In this document: one piece after another, positions 8,760 through 16,383 of the stretch | How the letters are laid out: every line of letters starts with the position of its first letter | Position numbering within the stretch: the stretch's first letter is position 1 | NCBI RefSeq assembly: GCF_005484805.1 | Contig: NZ_CP039432.1 | Span: 372,001-436,000, forward strand | Origin: Rhodococcus sp. SGAir0479 | GTDB taxonomy: Bacteria; Actinomycetota; Actinomycetes; Mycobacteriales; Mycobacteriaceae | Reading direction: 5' to 3' | Length of the DNA: 64,000 nucleotides | The notes under the pieces: model-generated | The model's input: the letters and a program-made list of their open reading frames with translations, nothing else | Databases searched by the model: none | Told to the model about the DNA's origin: nothing | Position numbers and translations under genes: made by a program

Positions 8760-8843
8760 CCCGGCGCAGCGGCGGTCACGGATCGCGCGTACGGCGCCCT
8801 CGGGTGGAAACCGCAGCAACACCACGGGAAACTGAAAGCGGTG

Positions 8844-8861
8844 TCTCAGCGGCCTCTCAGC
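8844..8861 (+). promoter_or_regulatory. MprA box upstream of pepD
   Basis: TCTCAGC repeats at 8844-8850 and 8855-8861 have the same 11-bp period as the mprA site and lie 76 bp before the pepD start. This predicts that MprAB directly controls the protease gene as well as itself. Confidence 0.8.
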
Positions 8862-8936
8862 CGTGCCGGGCAACCTGGAAGTCGACGACCGGACTCGTCC
8901 CGCACCACGCGGGCGGTCACGACAGAAGGCGGTGCG

Positions 8937-10301
8937 ATGACCGACGACCGTAACCCTCACGGCGGCCCCGACCAAGGAGCCCCGCAGCACGGCGCGCCCT
9001 ACCAGGGCTCCGACCGACAGGGTGACCCGCAGGATCCGTGGCGCTACCAGCAGAACCCGACCCAGGGCGCCGGCTACCCCGGCGCCGCGGGCGGGCACGG
9101 CTACCAGCAGCACGGCTACCCCGGCTACCAGCAGCAGCCCACCGAGCAGTTCCCCGGTGTCGGGACGACGGGCACACTGCCCACCACCGGCGCGCCCACG
9201 CCGCGGGAGCCTCGCCGGGTGGGCCGGTCCGCGCTGGTCGCCGGCGCGATCGCGTTGGCCCTGGTGAGCGGTGGCATCGGCGGTGTGGTCGGCTCGCTCG
9301 CGACGTCCGACAACGGCAGCGCGCCGGTCACCAATGCGCTCGACGCGCCCAAGCCGAGCACGAGCAACGCGTCCAACGCGCCGCAGGGATCGGTCGAGGC
9401 GGTCGCCGCCAAGGTGGTGCCGAGCGTGGTGCAGATCCAGGTCGCCGGCAGTCGCGGCGAAGGAGAAGGGTCCGGCGTGATCCTGTCGTCCGACGGCCTC
9501 ATCATGACCAACAACCACGTGGTCTCCGGCGGCGGCTCCGACGGCAAACTCATGGTCGCGTTCTCGGACGGCTCCACCGCGCCCGCCACGCTCGTCGGTA
9601 CCGACCCGACGTCGGACATCGCGGTCATCAAGGTCCAGGGCAAGTCGGACCTGACGCCGATCGAACTGGGCTCTTCGGACGGCGTCCAGGTCGGCGAGCA
9701 GGTCGTCGCGGTCGGCTCCCCGCTGGGCCTGGCCGGCACCGTCACCTCGGGCATCATCTCCGCACTCGACCGACCGGTGTCGACCAGCGGGGAGCAGGGC
9801 AACCAGAACACCGTCATCGACGCCATCCAGACCGACGCCGCGATCAACCCCGGTAACTCCGGCGGCGCGCTCGTGAACATGGACGGTCAGCTCATCGGCA
9901 TCAACACCGCCATCGCCACCGCCGGCGGACAGGGCGGTTCGATCGGCCTGGGCTTCGCGATTCCGGTGGACCAGGCGCGACGCATCGCCGACGAGCTGTC
10001 CAAGACCGGGAAGGCGACGCAGGCGATCATCGGCGTCCAGGTCTCGGCGAAGGACACCACCACCGGCGGCGCCGCGGTCGTGGACGTCACCCCGGGCAGC
10101 CCCGCCGAGAAGGCCGGAATTCCCAAGGGCGCCACCGTGACCAAGGTCGACGACCGGGTGATCACCTCGGGTGATTCGCTGATCGCGGCCATCCGTTCCC
10201 ACGCCCCCGGCGACACCGTGCAGGTGACGTACACCGATCAGTCGGGCAGCCCGCGGACCGTCGACGTCCAGCTGGCCGGACAGTCGCAGGGTGGTCGTTG
10301 A
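8937..10301 (+). CDS. pepD: HtrA-like membrane-anchored serine protease PepD
   Basis: A 454-residue DegP/HtrA-type protease. A cytoplasmic Gln/Gly/Pro/Tyr-rich region (1-90) is followed by one membrane helix (about 98-122), a trypsin-like domain with catalytic His194, Asp227 and Ser308 in GNSGG, and a C-terminal PDZ domain. It acts outside the membrane on misfolded envelope proteins, and in mycobacteria belongs to the MprAB/SigE stress network. ATG 8937 is preferred over an in-frame upstream codon at 8841 because it follows a GAAGGCGG ribosome-binding site and because 8841 would lie over the MprA box. Confidence 0.95.
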   Translation: MTDDRNPHGGPDQGAPQHGAPYQGSDRQGDPQDPWRYQQNPTQGAGYPGAAGGHGYQQHGYPGYQQQPTEQFPGVGTTGTLPTTGAPTPREPRRVGRSALVAGAIALALVSGGIGGVVGSLATSDNGSAPVTNALDAPKPSTSNASNAPQGSVEAVAAKVVPSVVQIQVAGSRGEGEGSGVILSSDGLIMTNNHVVSGGGSDGKLMVAFSDGSTAPATLVGTDPTSDIAVIKVQGKSDLTPIELGSSDGVQVGEQVVAVGSPLGLAGTVTSGIISALDRPVSTSGEQGNQNTVIDAIQTDAAINPGNSGGALVNMDGQLIGINTAIATAGGQGGSIGLGFAIPVDQARRIADELSKTGKATQAIIGVQVSAKDTTTGGAAVVDVTPGSPAEKAGIPKGATVTKVDDRVITSGDSLIAAIRSHAPGDTVQVTYTDQSGSPRTVDVQLAGQSQGGR

Positions 10302-10383
10302 TGAATTTCGGAGACCGCCCGGCGCTGCACGCCGTTCTCGGACACGTTCCGACCGTGTCGGGCGCAGTGTCGGGCGCGCCCAT

Positions 10384-10389
10384 TACGGT
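10384..10389 (+). promoter_or_regulatory. -10 element of moaB2
   Basis: TACGGT sits seven bases before ATG 10397, indicating a leaderless transcript and deciding this start over the upstream ATG 10301 that overlaps the pepD stop. Confidence 0.5.
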
Positions 10390-10396
10390 AGGGGCC

Positions 10397-10891
10397 ATGG
10401 AACTCGAAGCACCGCTGGCCGGACGCGCGCTGGTCGTGATCGTCGATGATCGGACCGCCCACGGCGACGTCGACTCGACGGGCCCGCTCGTGACGGAACT
10501 GCTCACCGAGGCGGGATTCCTGGTGGACGCGACGGTTGCGGTGTCCGCCGACGAGGTGGAGATCCGCAACGCGCTCAACACCGCGGTGATCGGCGGTGTC
10601 GACCTGGTGATCTCGGTCGGCGGCACCGGGGTCTCGCCCCGCGACGTCACCCCCGACGCGACGGCCGAGGTGCTCGATCGGGAACTGCCGGGCATCAGTG
10701 AGGCGCTGCGCTCGTCCGGTCTCGCGGCCGGCGCGGTCGACGCCGTGGTCTCCCGCGGACTCGTCGGCATCTCCGGCAGCACCCTGGTCGCCAACCTGGC
10801 GGCCTCGCGGGCCGCCGTGCGGGACGGGATGGCCACCCTCACCCCGCTCGCGAGCTACGTCATCGGGCAGCTCTCGGGCATCGAAGAATAG
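10397..10891 (+). CDS. moaB2: MoaB/MogA-family molybdopterin protein MoaB2
   Basis: A 164-residue MoaB-type protein with the conserved SVGGTGVSPRDVTP substrate loop and SGSTLVANLAAS element. The family binds or adenylylates molybdopterin in molybdenum-cofactor assembly; in mycobacteria it follows pepD, as here, and has been suggested as a SigA/PepD-linked protein. Start chosen at ATG 10397 because of the TACGGT -10 element seven bases upstream; ATG 10301 would give a 32-residue extension without family match. Confidence 0.85.
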   Translation: MELEAPLAGRALVVIVDDRTAHGDVDSTGPLVTELLTEAGFLVDATVAVSADEVEIRNALNTAVIGGVDLVISVGGTGVSPRDVTPDATAEVLDRELPGISEALRSSGLAAGAVDAVVSRGLVGISGSTLVANLAASRAAVRDGMATLTPLASYVIGQLSGIEE

Positions 10892-10923
10892 AAACGAACG
10901 ACTGACAAGGCGGCACGACAGTC

Positions 10924-11115
10924 ATGGCGAATCCAGAGCCGGACGAGCGGACCCCCGACCGGAAGCGGGACCGGGTGGACCGGGCACGCCTGGACGCGAT
11001 CTTCGGAACCGTCCTGCCGGAGCAGACGTCGGACGAGCGCTCCCGCGACGGCGCGTTCACGTCGGGCGGCCAGGACGAGTGGTTGCGGCGGCAGGTGCCG
11101 CCGCATCACGGCTGA
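10924..11115 (+). CDS. small conserved actinobacterial protein, unknown function
   Basis: A 63-residue, highly charged protein ending in PPHHG, with a central D-x-IFGTVLPEQT segment. Small proteins of this composition with an FGxVLPE core and a PPHH tail appear in related actinobacteria next to moaB2/mscL, which supports it being real, but no function is known. It follows moaB2 by 32 bp on the same strand. Its last ten bases overlap the 3' end of mscL on the opposite strand. Confidence 0.6.
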   Translation: MANPEPDERTPDRKRDRVDRARLDAIFGTVLPEQTSDERSRDGAFTSGGQDEWLRRQVPPHHG

Positions 11116-11573
11116 CGGTCCGAGGGCGGCTGGTCGAGCGCGTCGGCGTGCCGACCGTTCCCGGAGACCGATCCGGAGGCGGACTCGCCGATGCGCCCCT
11201 CCGCAAGGATGTCGCGGATCTGGATGAGCAGGTCGGCCTCGCTCGCCTTCGTGTCCTCCTTCTCGGTCGCGAACCGCGCCTTGACCGCGTTGGCCGGCAC
11301 GATCAGCACGAAGTAGACGACCGCCGCGATGATGACGAAGTTGATCACCGCGGAGACGACGGCGCCGACGTTGACGAAGGTGGCGTCGTTCCCGGCGATG
11401 ATCTCCTTTCCCCAGCCGTACTCGTCCGACCCGCCCACTGCCGCGACCAACGGATTGACGATGTTGTTCGTGAACGCTGTGACGATCGCGGTGAACGCCG
11501 TGCCCACGACGACCGCGACGGCGAGGTCGAGAACGCTGCCGCGGAGCAGGAAGTCCTTGAATCCCTTGAGCAT
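11106..11573 (-). CDS. mscL: large-conductance mechanosensitive channel MscL
   Basis: A 155-residue MscL with the N-terminal MLKGFKDFLLRGSVLDLAVA amphipathic and TM1 region, TM2 at about 67-90, and a cytoplasmic helix with DLLIQIRDIL. The channel opens on membrane tension to release solutes in hypo-osmotic shock. ATG 11573 gives the canonical N-terminus; the frame open to 12221 is a shadow of the SAF gene. The C-terminal tail after the helix is longer and polar compared with E. coli. It may be transcribed with the SAF and Ruc genes upstream. Confidence 0.95.
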   Translation of the reverse strand: MLKGFKDFLLRGSVLDLAVAVVVGTAFTAIVTAFTNNIVNPLVAAVGGSDEYGWGKEIIAGNDATFVNVGAVVSAVINFVIIAAVVYFVLIVPANAVKARFATEKEDTKASEADLLIQIRDILAEGRIGESASGSVSGNGRHADALDQPPSDRQP

Positions 11574-11611
11574 GTGAGCCTCTCCCGAGTGTGTGCCGAT
11601 CGGGGCGAACA

Positions 11612-12319
11612 CTAGTGCAGCGTCACGGTGATGGCGTCGGTGAGCGAGGCCGCCGCGACGGCGCTCGCGTCGGGGGCGGCGAGCGCGAGCATCACCACCC
11701 GGTCGCGTCGGGCGGCTGAAGGCTGTTCCGGTGTCACCAGGACGACGGTCGCCCCGGAGGCCAGCACGGTGGCCGTGGGCGGGCGGGAGGCGTCGGTGTC
11801 GCGGGCGGCGCCGACGGTCAGGACGTCCACGCGGTCGCCCTCGCGGATCAGGTCGGCCAGTCCCGCGTCCGACAATCGGACGGGGACGACGCGGGCGTCG
11901 GCGGTACCCGCGGCGGCCTCGGCCAGTCGGGGACCGAGCAGGCGGACGTCGGTGAGGATCTCGCCGCCGCGCACGGGGGAGGCGACGGTGCGGCCGACGA
12001 CCGCGTCGAGGCCGCGGACGGCGGAACCGGGGACCTCGGCCCCGCGCCGGTCGACGGTGCGGAGGTCGTCGGGAGTCAGGACGCGGCCGGGAGTCAGATC
12101 GTGCGCCGCGACGACCACCGGATCGCCGGAGTCTTCGCGCCCGTCGCGGACCACCATGACGACGGCGACGAGGACGAGCAGGGCGGCCGCGGCCCTGCGG
12201 GCCGCGTCGGTCCGTGCCCACCCCGGGCGCAGGAACGGGCCGAGCCGGCCGCCGAGGGTCGGCGCCAGTGTCCCGTCCCGGTCGGACCCGGGGCGTCGGC
12301 GGAACAGATCGTGAGCCAT
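11612..12319 (-). CDS. SAF/CpaB-like domain membrane protein
   Basis: A 235-residue protein with one N-terminal membrane helix (about 43-58) and an exported SAF domain (about 68-130, VVVAAHDLTPGRVLTPDDL region) as in CpaB/RcpC and flagellar FlgA. It occupies the place of Rv0990c, downstream of the Ruc gene, so it may share the HrcA-controlled heat response. TACCGT seven bases before ATG 12319 suggests an additional leaderless start. Role unknown; SAF domains often bind peptidoglycan or assemble pilus secretins, but no pilus genes are present. Confidence 0.75.
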   Translation of the reverse strand: MAHDLFRRRPGSDRDGTLAPTLGGRLGPFLRPGWARTDAARRAAAALLVLVAVVMVVRDGREDSGDPVVVAAHDLTPGRVLTPDDLRTVDRRGAEVPGSAVRGLDAVVGRTVASPVRGGEILTDVRLLGPRLAEAAAGTADARVVPVRLSDAGLADLIREGDRVDVLTVGAARDTDASRPPTATVLASGATVVLVTPEQPSAARRDRVVMLALAAPDASAVAAASLTDAITVTLH

Positions 12320-12326
12320 GACGGGA

Positions 12327-12332
12327 ACGGTA
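12327..12332 (-). promoter_or_regulatory. -10 element of the SAF gene
   Basis: TACCGT on the minus strand, seven bases before ATG 12319; predicts a leaderless secondary transcript inside the Ruc-SAF-mscL unit. Confidence 0.45.
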
Positions 12333-12421
12333 GGGCCCGGGCAGGACGGACGACCCCGTGCGCGCCTGGATCCGGAACCCGCCTGTGGATGACCGGTGGG
12401 CTGTGGAAAACCTGCTGTGGA

Positions 12422-12727
12422 CTAGCTGGCAGCGGCGGGCGCGGACGTGCCGGACGACGAGCCGGCAGCGCTGGACGAACTCGTGCTGGACGAGCTCGTG
12501 CTGGACGAGGAGTCGCTCTTCTTCGCCGGCTCACTGGCCGTGCTCGACCCGCCGCGGCTGTCGGTGCGGTAGAAGCCGCTGCCCTTGAAGACGATGCCGA
12601 CCGAGTTGAAGAGCTTGCGGAGCTTGCCGGAGCACTCCGGGCAGACGGTCAGGGTGTCGTCGGTGAACGACTGCACGATGTCGAATCGGTTGTCGCACTC
12701 GGTGCAGGCGTACGAGTAGGTGGGCAC
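12422..12727 (-). CDS. ruc: FmdB-type zinc-ribbon chaperone (Ruc/Rv0991c orthologue)
   Basis: A 101-residue protein: an N-terminal FmdB zinc ribbon with CTEC and CPEC cysteine pairs (about residues 8-31), then a low-complexity Ser/Ala-rich disordered tail. M. tuberculosis Rv0991c (Ruc) has this layout and is a redox-regulated holdase whose disordered tail is needed for activity. Start is GTG 12727 with GGAGGA in front; a longer frame to 12763 lacks a site. A CIRCE-like element lies 45 bp upstream, consistent with HrcA control of Rv0991c. Zinc-bound cysteines would release zinc on oxidation. Confidence 0.85.
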   Translation of the reverse strand: MPTYSYACTECDNRFDIVQSFTDDTLTVCPECSGKLRKLFNSVGIVFKGSGFYRTDSRGGSSTASEPAKKSDSSSSTSSSSTSSSSAAGSSSGTSAPAAAS

Positions 12728-12771
12728 TGGGTCCTCCGCAGGTGTAGCGCATGGTGTAGTCAAACCGCAGG

Positions 12772-12802
12772 TGTTGGCACTCTACAGTCGACAGTGCCAA
12801 CA
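12772..12802 (-). promoter_or_regulatory. CIRCE-like HrcA operator
   Basis: Perfect 10-bp arms (12772-12781 and 12793-12802). Read as CIRCE, TTGGCACTC (12774-12782) and CAGTGCCAA (12792-12800) flank exactly nine bases, against the consensus TTAGCACTC-N9-GAGTGCTAA. It precedes the Ruc gene, so HrcA repression and heat induction are predicted. Confidence 0.8.
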
Positions 12803-12817
12803 GTGTTAACCCACCGG

Positions 12818-13429
12818 CTATTCCGGTTCCGATCCGGCCGGACCCAGGCGCACCAGCCCGTGCCCCGGGGTGAGCGCGTGGGTCATCGCGACGTCGTGCG
12901 GATCGGCCGGCAGCGACGGCACCAGCTCGCTGTCGCGGACCACGGCCACCAGTGCGGTGCCGGGGGTCACCAGGCCGAGTGTGCGGTCGTAGAAGCCGGC
13001 CCCCCGGCCGAGGCGCACCCCGCGCCGATCGACCGCCAGCGCCGGCACGAAGACCACGGCGGCGCTGCCGACCTCGGCGAACGACAGGGCCCGACCGCTC
13101 GGTTCGCGCAGTCCGTAGCTCGCCGTGACCAGATTCTCGGACCCGGTGAATTCGGCCCACTCGAGGGGGCCGGGCTCTCCCGTGACGGGCACCAGGACGC
13201 GGCGGCCGGCGCGGCGCAGTGCGTCGAGCATCGCGAGCGAACCCGGTTCGGAGCCGACGGGCACGTACGCGCAGACGGTTCTGCCGTCGCGGTGGGCGGC
13301 CAGGGCGTCGGCAGCCGGTGTGACGGAAGAGACCAAGGCAGCGGCCTCGGCGGCTCTGGTCTCGGGGTCCAGGCCGCGGCGTTCGCTCAATACGTGTGTC
13401 CGCCATTCCGGCTTGGAGAGCGCTTTCAT
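12818..13429 (-). CDS. 5-formyltetrahydrofolate cyclo-ligase
   Basis: A 203-residue enzyme that converts 5-formyl-THF to 5,10-methenyl-THF with ATP, recycling an inhibitory folate. The conserved nucleotide/folate signature RLGRGAGFYDR is present near residue 146 and FVPALAVDRRGVRLG just before it. ATG 13429 is preferred over GTG 13438 because TAAGGT lies seven bases upstream (leaderless) and AGGTGG also fits a ribosome site. Equivalent to Rv0992c, divergent from galU as in mycobacteria. Confidence 0.9.
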   Translation of the reverse strand: MKALSKPEWRTHVLSERRGLDPETRAAEAAALVSSVTPAADALAAHRDGRTVCAYVPVGSEPGSLAMLDALRRAGRRVLVPVTGEPGPLEWAEFTGSENLVTASYGLREPSGRALSFAEVGSAAVVFVPALAVDRRGVRLGRGAGFYDRTLGLVTPGTALVAVVRDSELVPSLPADPHDVAMTHALTPGHGLVRLGPAGSEPE

Positions 13430-13436
13430 GATCGCC

Positions 13437-13442
13437 ACCTTA
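13437..13442 (-). promoter_or_regulatory. -10 element of the folate cyclo-ligase gene
   Basis: TAAGGT, seven bases before ATG 13429 on the minus strand. Confidence 0.45.
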
Positions 13443-13475
13443 GGATCGCTCCGACCGACCGCGGGGGTCGGTGGA

Positions 13476-13481
13476 TAGGGT
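13476..13481 (+). promoter_or_regulatory. -10 element of galU
   Basis: TAGGGT, eight bases before ATG 13490; predicts a leaderless galU transcript. Confidence 0.5.
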
Positions 13482-13489
13482 GGTGAGTT

Positions 13490-14413
13490 ATGACAGATGC
13501 CGTCACCAATGACAACAGGTGCTTTCGGACGGCGGTCGTTCCGGCTGCAGGGATGGGAACACGGTTCCTACCTGCGACGAAGACCGTCCCGAAGGAGTTA
13601 CTCCCGGTGGTCGACACCCCGGGCATCGAGTTGGTGGCGGGAGAGGCGGCCGACTCCGGAGCCAACCGTCTCGTCATCGTGACCTCGCCGGGCAAGGACG
13701 GTGTCGTCGCTCACTTCGTCGAGGATCTCGTCCTCGAGAGCAAGCTCGAAGCCAGCGGCAAGTACCACCTTCTGGAGAAGGTGCGGAAGGCGCCGGGACT
13801 GCTCGAGGTCGACTCGGTCATCCAGGAGGAGCCGCTCGGCCTCGGTCACGCGGTCGGCTGCGCCGAGGCCGTGCTCGACGATGACGAGGACGCCATCGCG
13901 GTGCTCCTGCCGGACGATCTCGTCATGCCGCGCGGGGTGCTCGAGACCATGGCGCGCGTCCGCGCCAAGCGGGGCGGCACCGTGCTGTGCGCCATCGACG
14001 TTCCCAAGGAGCAGGTCAGCGCGTACGGCGTGTTCGAGGTCGAGACCGTGCCGGACGCCACCAACCCGGATGTCCTCAAGGTCACCGGCATGGTCGAGAA
14101 GCCCGCGATGGAGGACGCACCGTCCACGTTCGCGGCGGCCGGGCGCTACCTGCTCGACCGGGCGATCTTCGACGCGCTGCGCCGGATCACCCCGGGGGCG
14201 GGCGGGGAGCTGCAGCTCACCGACGCCATCGCACTGCTCATCTCCGAGGGCCACCCGGTCCACGTCGTCGTCCATCGCGGAACTCGACACGATCTGGGAA
14301 ATCCCGGCGGCTACCTGCGTGCTGCGGTTGACTTTGCGTTGGACAGCGAGGAGTACGGCCCGTCGCTGCGCGAATGGCTGACCGACCGTCTGCAACAGCC
14401 GTCCGCCGAATAG
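13490..14413 (+). CDS. galU: UTP-glucose-1-phosphate uridylyltransferase
   Basis: A 307-residue nucleotidyltransferase that makes UDP-glucose for glycolipid, polysaccharide and trehalose synthesis. The N-terminal UTP loop PAAGMGTRFLPATKTVPKE (about 18-36), the substrate segment EKPAMEDAPS and GELQLTDAI are all present. It lies divergent to the folate cyclo-ligase gene and 40 bp before the MoeA/Glp gene, the conserved order galU-moeA1-rimJ. Confidence 0.96.
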   Translation: MTDAVTNDNRCFRTAVVPAAGMGTRFLPATKTVPKELLPVVDTPGIELVAGEAADSGANRLVIVTSPGKDGVVAHFVEDLVLESKLEASGKYHLLEKVRKAPGLLEVDSVIQEEPLGLGHAVGCAEAVLDDDEDAIAVLLPDDLVMPRGVLETMARVRAKRGGTVLCAIDVPKEQVSAYGVFEVETVPDATNPDVLKVTGMVEKPAMEDAPSTFAAAGRYLLDRAIFDALRRITPGAGGELQLTDAIALLISEGHPVHVVVHRGTRHDLGNPGGYLRAAVDFALDSEEYGPSLREWLTDRLQQPSAE

Positions 14414-14453
14414 CGTTTCGTAGAAGTACAGGGTCGGGAGGACGAGGAACCAC

Positions 14454-15713
14454 ATGCGCTCGGTTGAGGAGCAGCAGTCGCGAGTGACTGCTGCCGCGGT
14501 GGCCCCCCGGCCCGTCCGGGTAGCAATCTCCGAGGCACAGGGGCTGCTGTGCGCCGAGGAAGTGGTGACCGAACGGCCACTGCCCGGGTTCGACCAGGCC
14601 GCGATCGACGGCTACGCGGTACGCAGCGTCGACGTCCTCGCCGCGGGCACCGACATCCGCGGCGAGGACGGCGAACCGACCGAGCTGACCCTGCCCGTCG
14701 TCGGTGAGGTGACCGCGGGGTCGCGCCAGCCGATCCGCCTGCAACCCCGGCAGGCGGTGCGTGTCGACACCGGCGCCCCCCTGCCGACGCTGGCGGACGC
14801 GGTCCTTCCCATGGATCGCACGGACGGCGGTCATGCCCGGGTCAAGGTCTACAAGCCGGTCCGCTCCGGCGACTACGTGCGCCGCGCGGGCGACGACGTC
14901 CAGCCCGGCGACGTCGCGGTGCGCGCCGGCACGATCATCGGCGCCGCCCAGGTGGGGCTGCTCGCCGCCGTGGGCCGGGACAAGGTGCTGGTGCACCCGC
15001 GTCCGCGGCTGTCGGTGATCTCCGTGGGCGGCGAATTGGTCGACATCGACCGCACTCCCGGCCCGGGCCAGGTGTACGACGTCAACTCGTACGCGCTGGC
15101 GGCCGCGGCCCGCGACGCGGGCGCCGACGTCAATCGGGTCGGCATCGCGACGATGGATCCGCGCCGGTTGCGGGAGGTCGTCGAGGGGCAGCTCATCCGT
15201 TCCGAGATCGTCGTCATCGCGGGCGCGGTCGGCGGCGGCGCCTCCGACGAGGTCCGCGAGGCCCTCGCCGATCTCGGTGATCTCGAGGTCGAGCGCGTGG
15301 CCATGCATCCCGGCTCGGTGCAGGGCTTCGGCCAGCTCGGGCGCGACGAGGTCCCGACGTTCCTGCTGCCCTCGAACCCGGTCAGTGCCCTCGTGGTGTT
15401 CGAGGTGATGGTGCGTCCGCTCATCCGCATCGCGTTGGGCCGGCGTCAGCCGATGCGCCGGATCGTCACCGCCCGGACGGTCGCGCCCATCACGTCGATC
15501 GCCAATCGCAAGGGATTCCTGCGCGGCCAGCTGATGCGCGACGAGACGACGGGGGAGTACCTGGTGCAGGCACTCGGCGGTGCGCCGGGCGCGTCGTCGC
15601 ACCTGCTCGCCACCCTGGCGGAGGCCAACTGCCTCGTGCTCGTGGACCCGGAGGTCACCGAGATCCGCTCCGGTGAAGAGGTGGAAGTCGCCTTCCTTGC
15701 GCAGCGGGGCTGA
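14454..15713 (+). CDS. moeA: molybdopterin molybdotransferase / gephyrin-like Glp
   Basis: A 419-residue MoeA with domain order: substrate domain PGFDQAAIDGYAV (about 43-55), linker domain, MogA-like domain with the GGASDEVREALADLG-type loop, and C-terminal beta-barrel domain IV. MoeA inserts molybdate into adenylylated molybdopterin. In Corynebacteriales the copy in this locus (Glp) also binds the FtsZ tail and a membrane receptor GlpR encoded two genes on. GlpR is found here at 17625, so a divisome role is as likely as a metabolic one. Confidence 0.92.
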   Translation: MRSVEEQQSRVTAAAVAPRPVRVAISEAQGLLCAEEVVTERPLPGFDQAAIDGYAVRSVDVLAAGTDIRGEDGEPTELTLPVVGEVTAGSRQPIRLQPRQAVRVDTGAPLPTLADAVLPMDRTDGGHARVKVYKPVRSGDYVRRAGDDVQPGDVAVRAGTIIGAAQVGLLAAVGRDKVLVHPRPRLSVISVGGELVDIDRTPGPGQVYDVNSYALAAAARDAGADVNRVGIATMDPRRLREVVEGQLIRSEIVVIAGAVGGGASDEVREALADLGDLEVERVAMHPGSVQGFGQLGRDEVPTFLLPSNPVSALVVFEVMVRPLIRIALGRRQPMRRIVTARTVAPITSIANRKGFLRGQLMRDETTGEYLVQALGGAPGASSHLLATLAEANCLVLVDPEVTEIRSGEEVEVAFLAQRG

Positions 15714-15720
15714 GCGGCGG

Positions 15721-16356
15721 GTGGCCGTGCATCCGGGGTGGCCCGCACGGCTCGGACCGTTGCGTGTCGCTGCCGGCCGGGTCACGTTACGCCCCATCCG
15801 GTTACGCGATGCTGCCGTGTGGAGCCGGATGCGGATCGACAATCGCGCGGAGCTCGAACCGTGGGAACCGACGGGGCAGGCGCCCTGGGCGGACCGTCAC
15901 CACGTGACGGCCTGGCCCGGGCTGTGCTCGAGTCTGCGGTCCGAGGCTCGCAAGGGGCGGATGCTGCCGATGACGATCGAGGTGGACGGCACCTTCCGCG
16001 GGCAGATCACCGTCGGCAACATCATTCGTGGCGCGCTCAGCTCCGCGTGGATCGGCTACTGGGTCGACAAGGCGGTGGGGGGACAGGGCGTGGCCACCGC
16101 CGCGCTCGCGCTGGGACTGGACCACTGCTTCGGACCCATGGGGCTGCACCGGGTGGACGCGACGGTCAGGCCCGAGAACCTCGCGAGCCGAGCGGTGCTG
16201 GAGCACGCGGGATTCCGTGAGGAGGGGCTGCTGCGCCGGTATCTCGACGTCGACGGCGAGTGGCGCGACCACCTGTTGGTCGCGATGACCGTCGAGGAGG
16301 TTCCCGGGTCGGTGTCCGACCGTCTGGTGCGCGCGGGCCGCGCCACGTGGGCGTGA
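15721..16356 (+). CDS. rimJ: GNAT N-acetyltransferase, RimJ/RimL type
   Basis: A 211-residue GNAT enzyme of the ribosomal-protein N-alpha acetyltransferase group. The acetyl-CoA loop is seen as GYWVDKAVGGQGVATAAL near residue 112, followed by the RPENLASRAVLEHAGF signature. Starts at GTG 15721 (GTG 15727 also possible), eight bases after moeA, so the two are probably one transcript. Substrate not predictable; position matches Rv0995. Confidence 0.88.
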   Translation: MAVHPGWPARLGPLRVAAGRVTLRPIRLRDAAVWSRMRIDNRAELEPWEPTGQAPWADRHHVTAWPGLCSSLRSEARKGRMLPMTIEVDGTFRGQITVGNIIRGALSSAWIGYWVDKAVGGQGVATAALALGLDHCFGPMGLHRVDATVRPENLASRAVLEHAGFREEGLLRRYLDVDGEWRDHLLVAMTVEEVPGSVSDRLVRAGRATWA

Positions 16357-16383
16357 CCCGCGCGTCCCGAAGTCGGGTGGACG

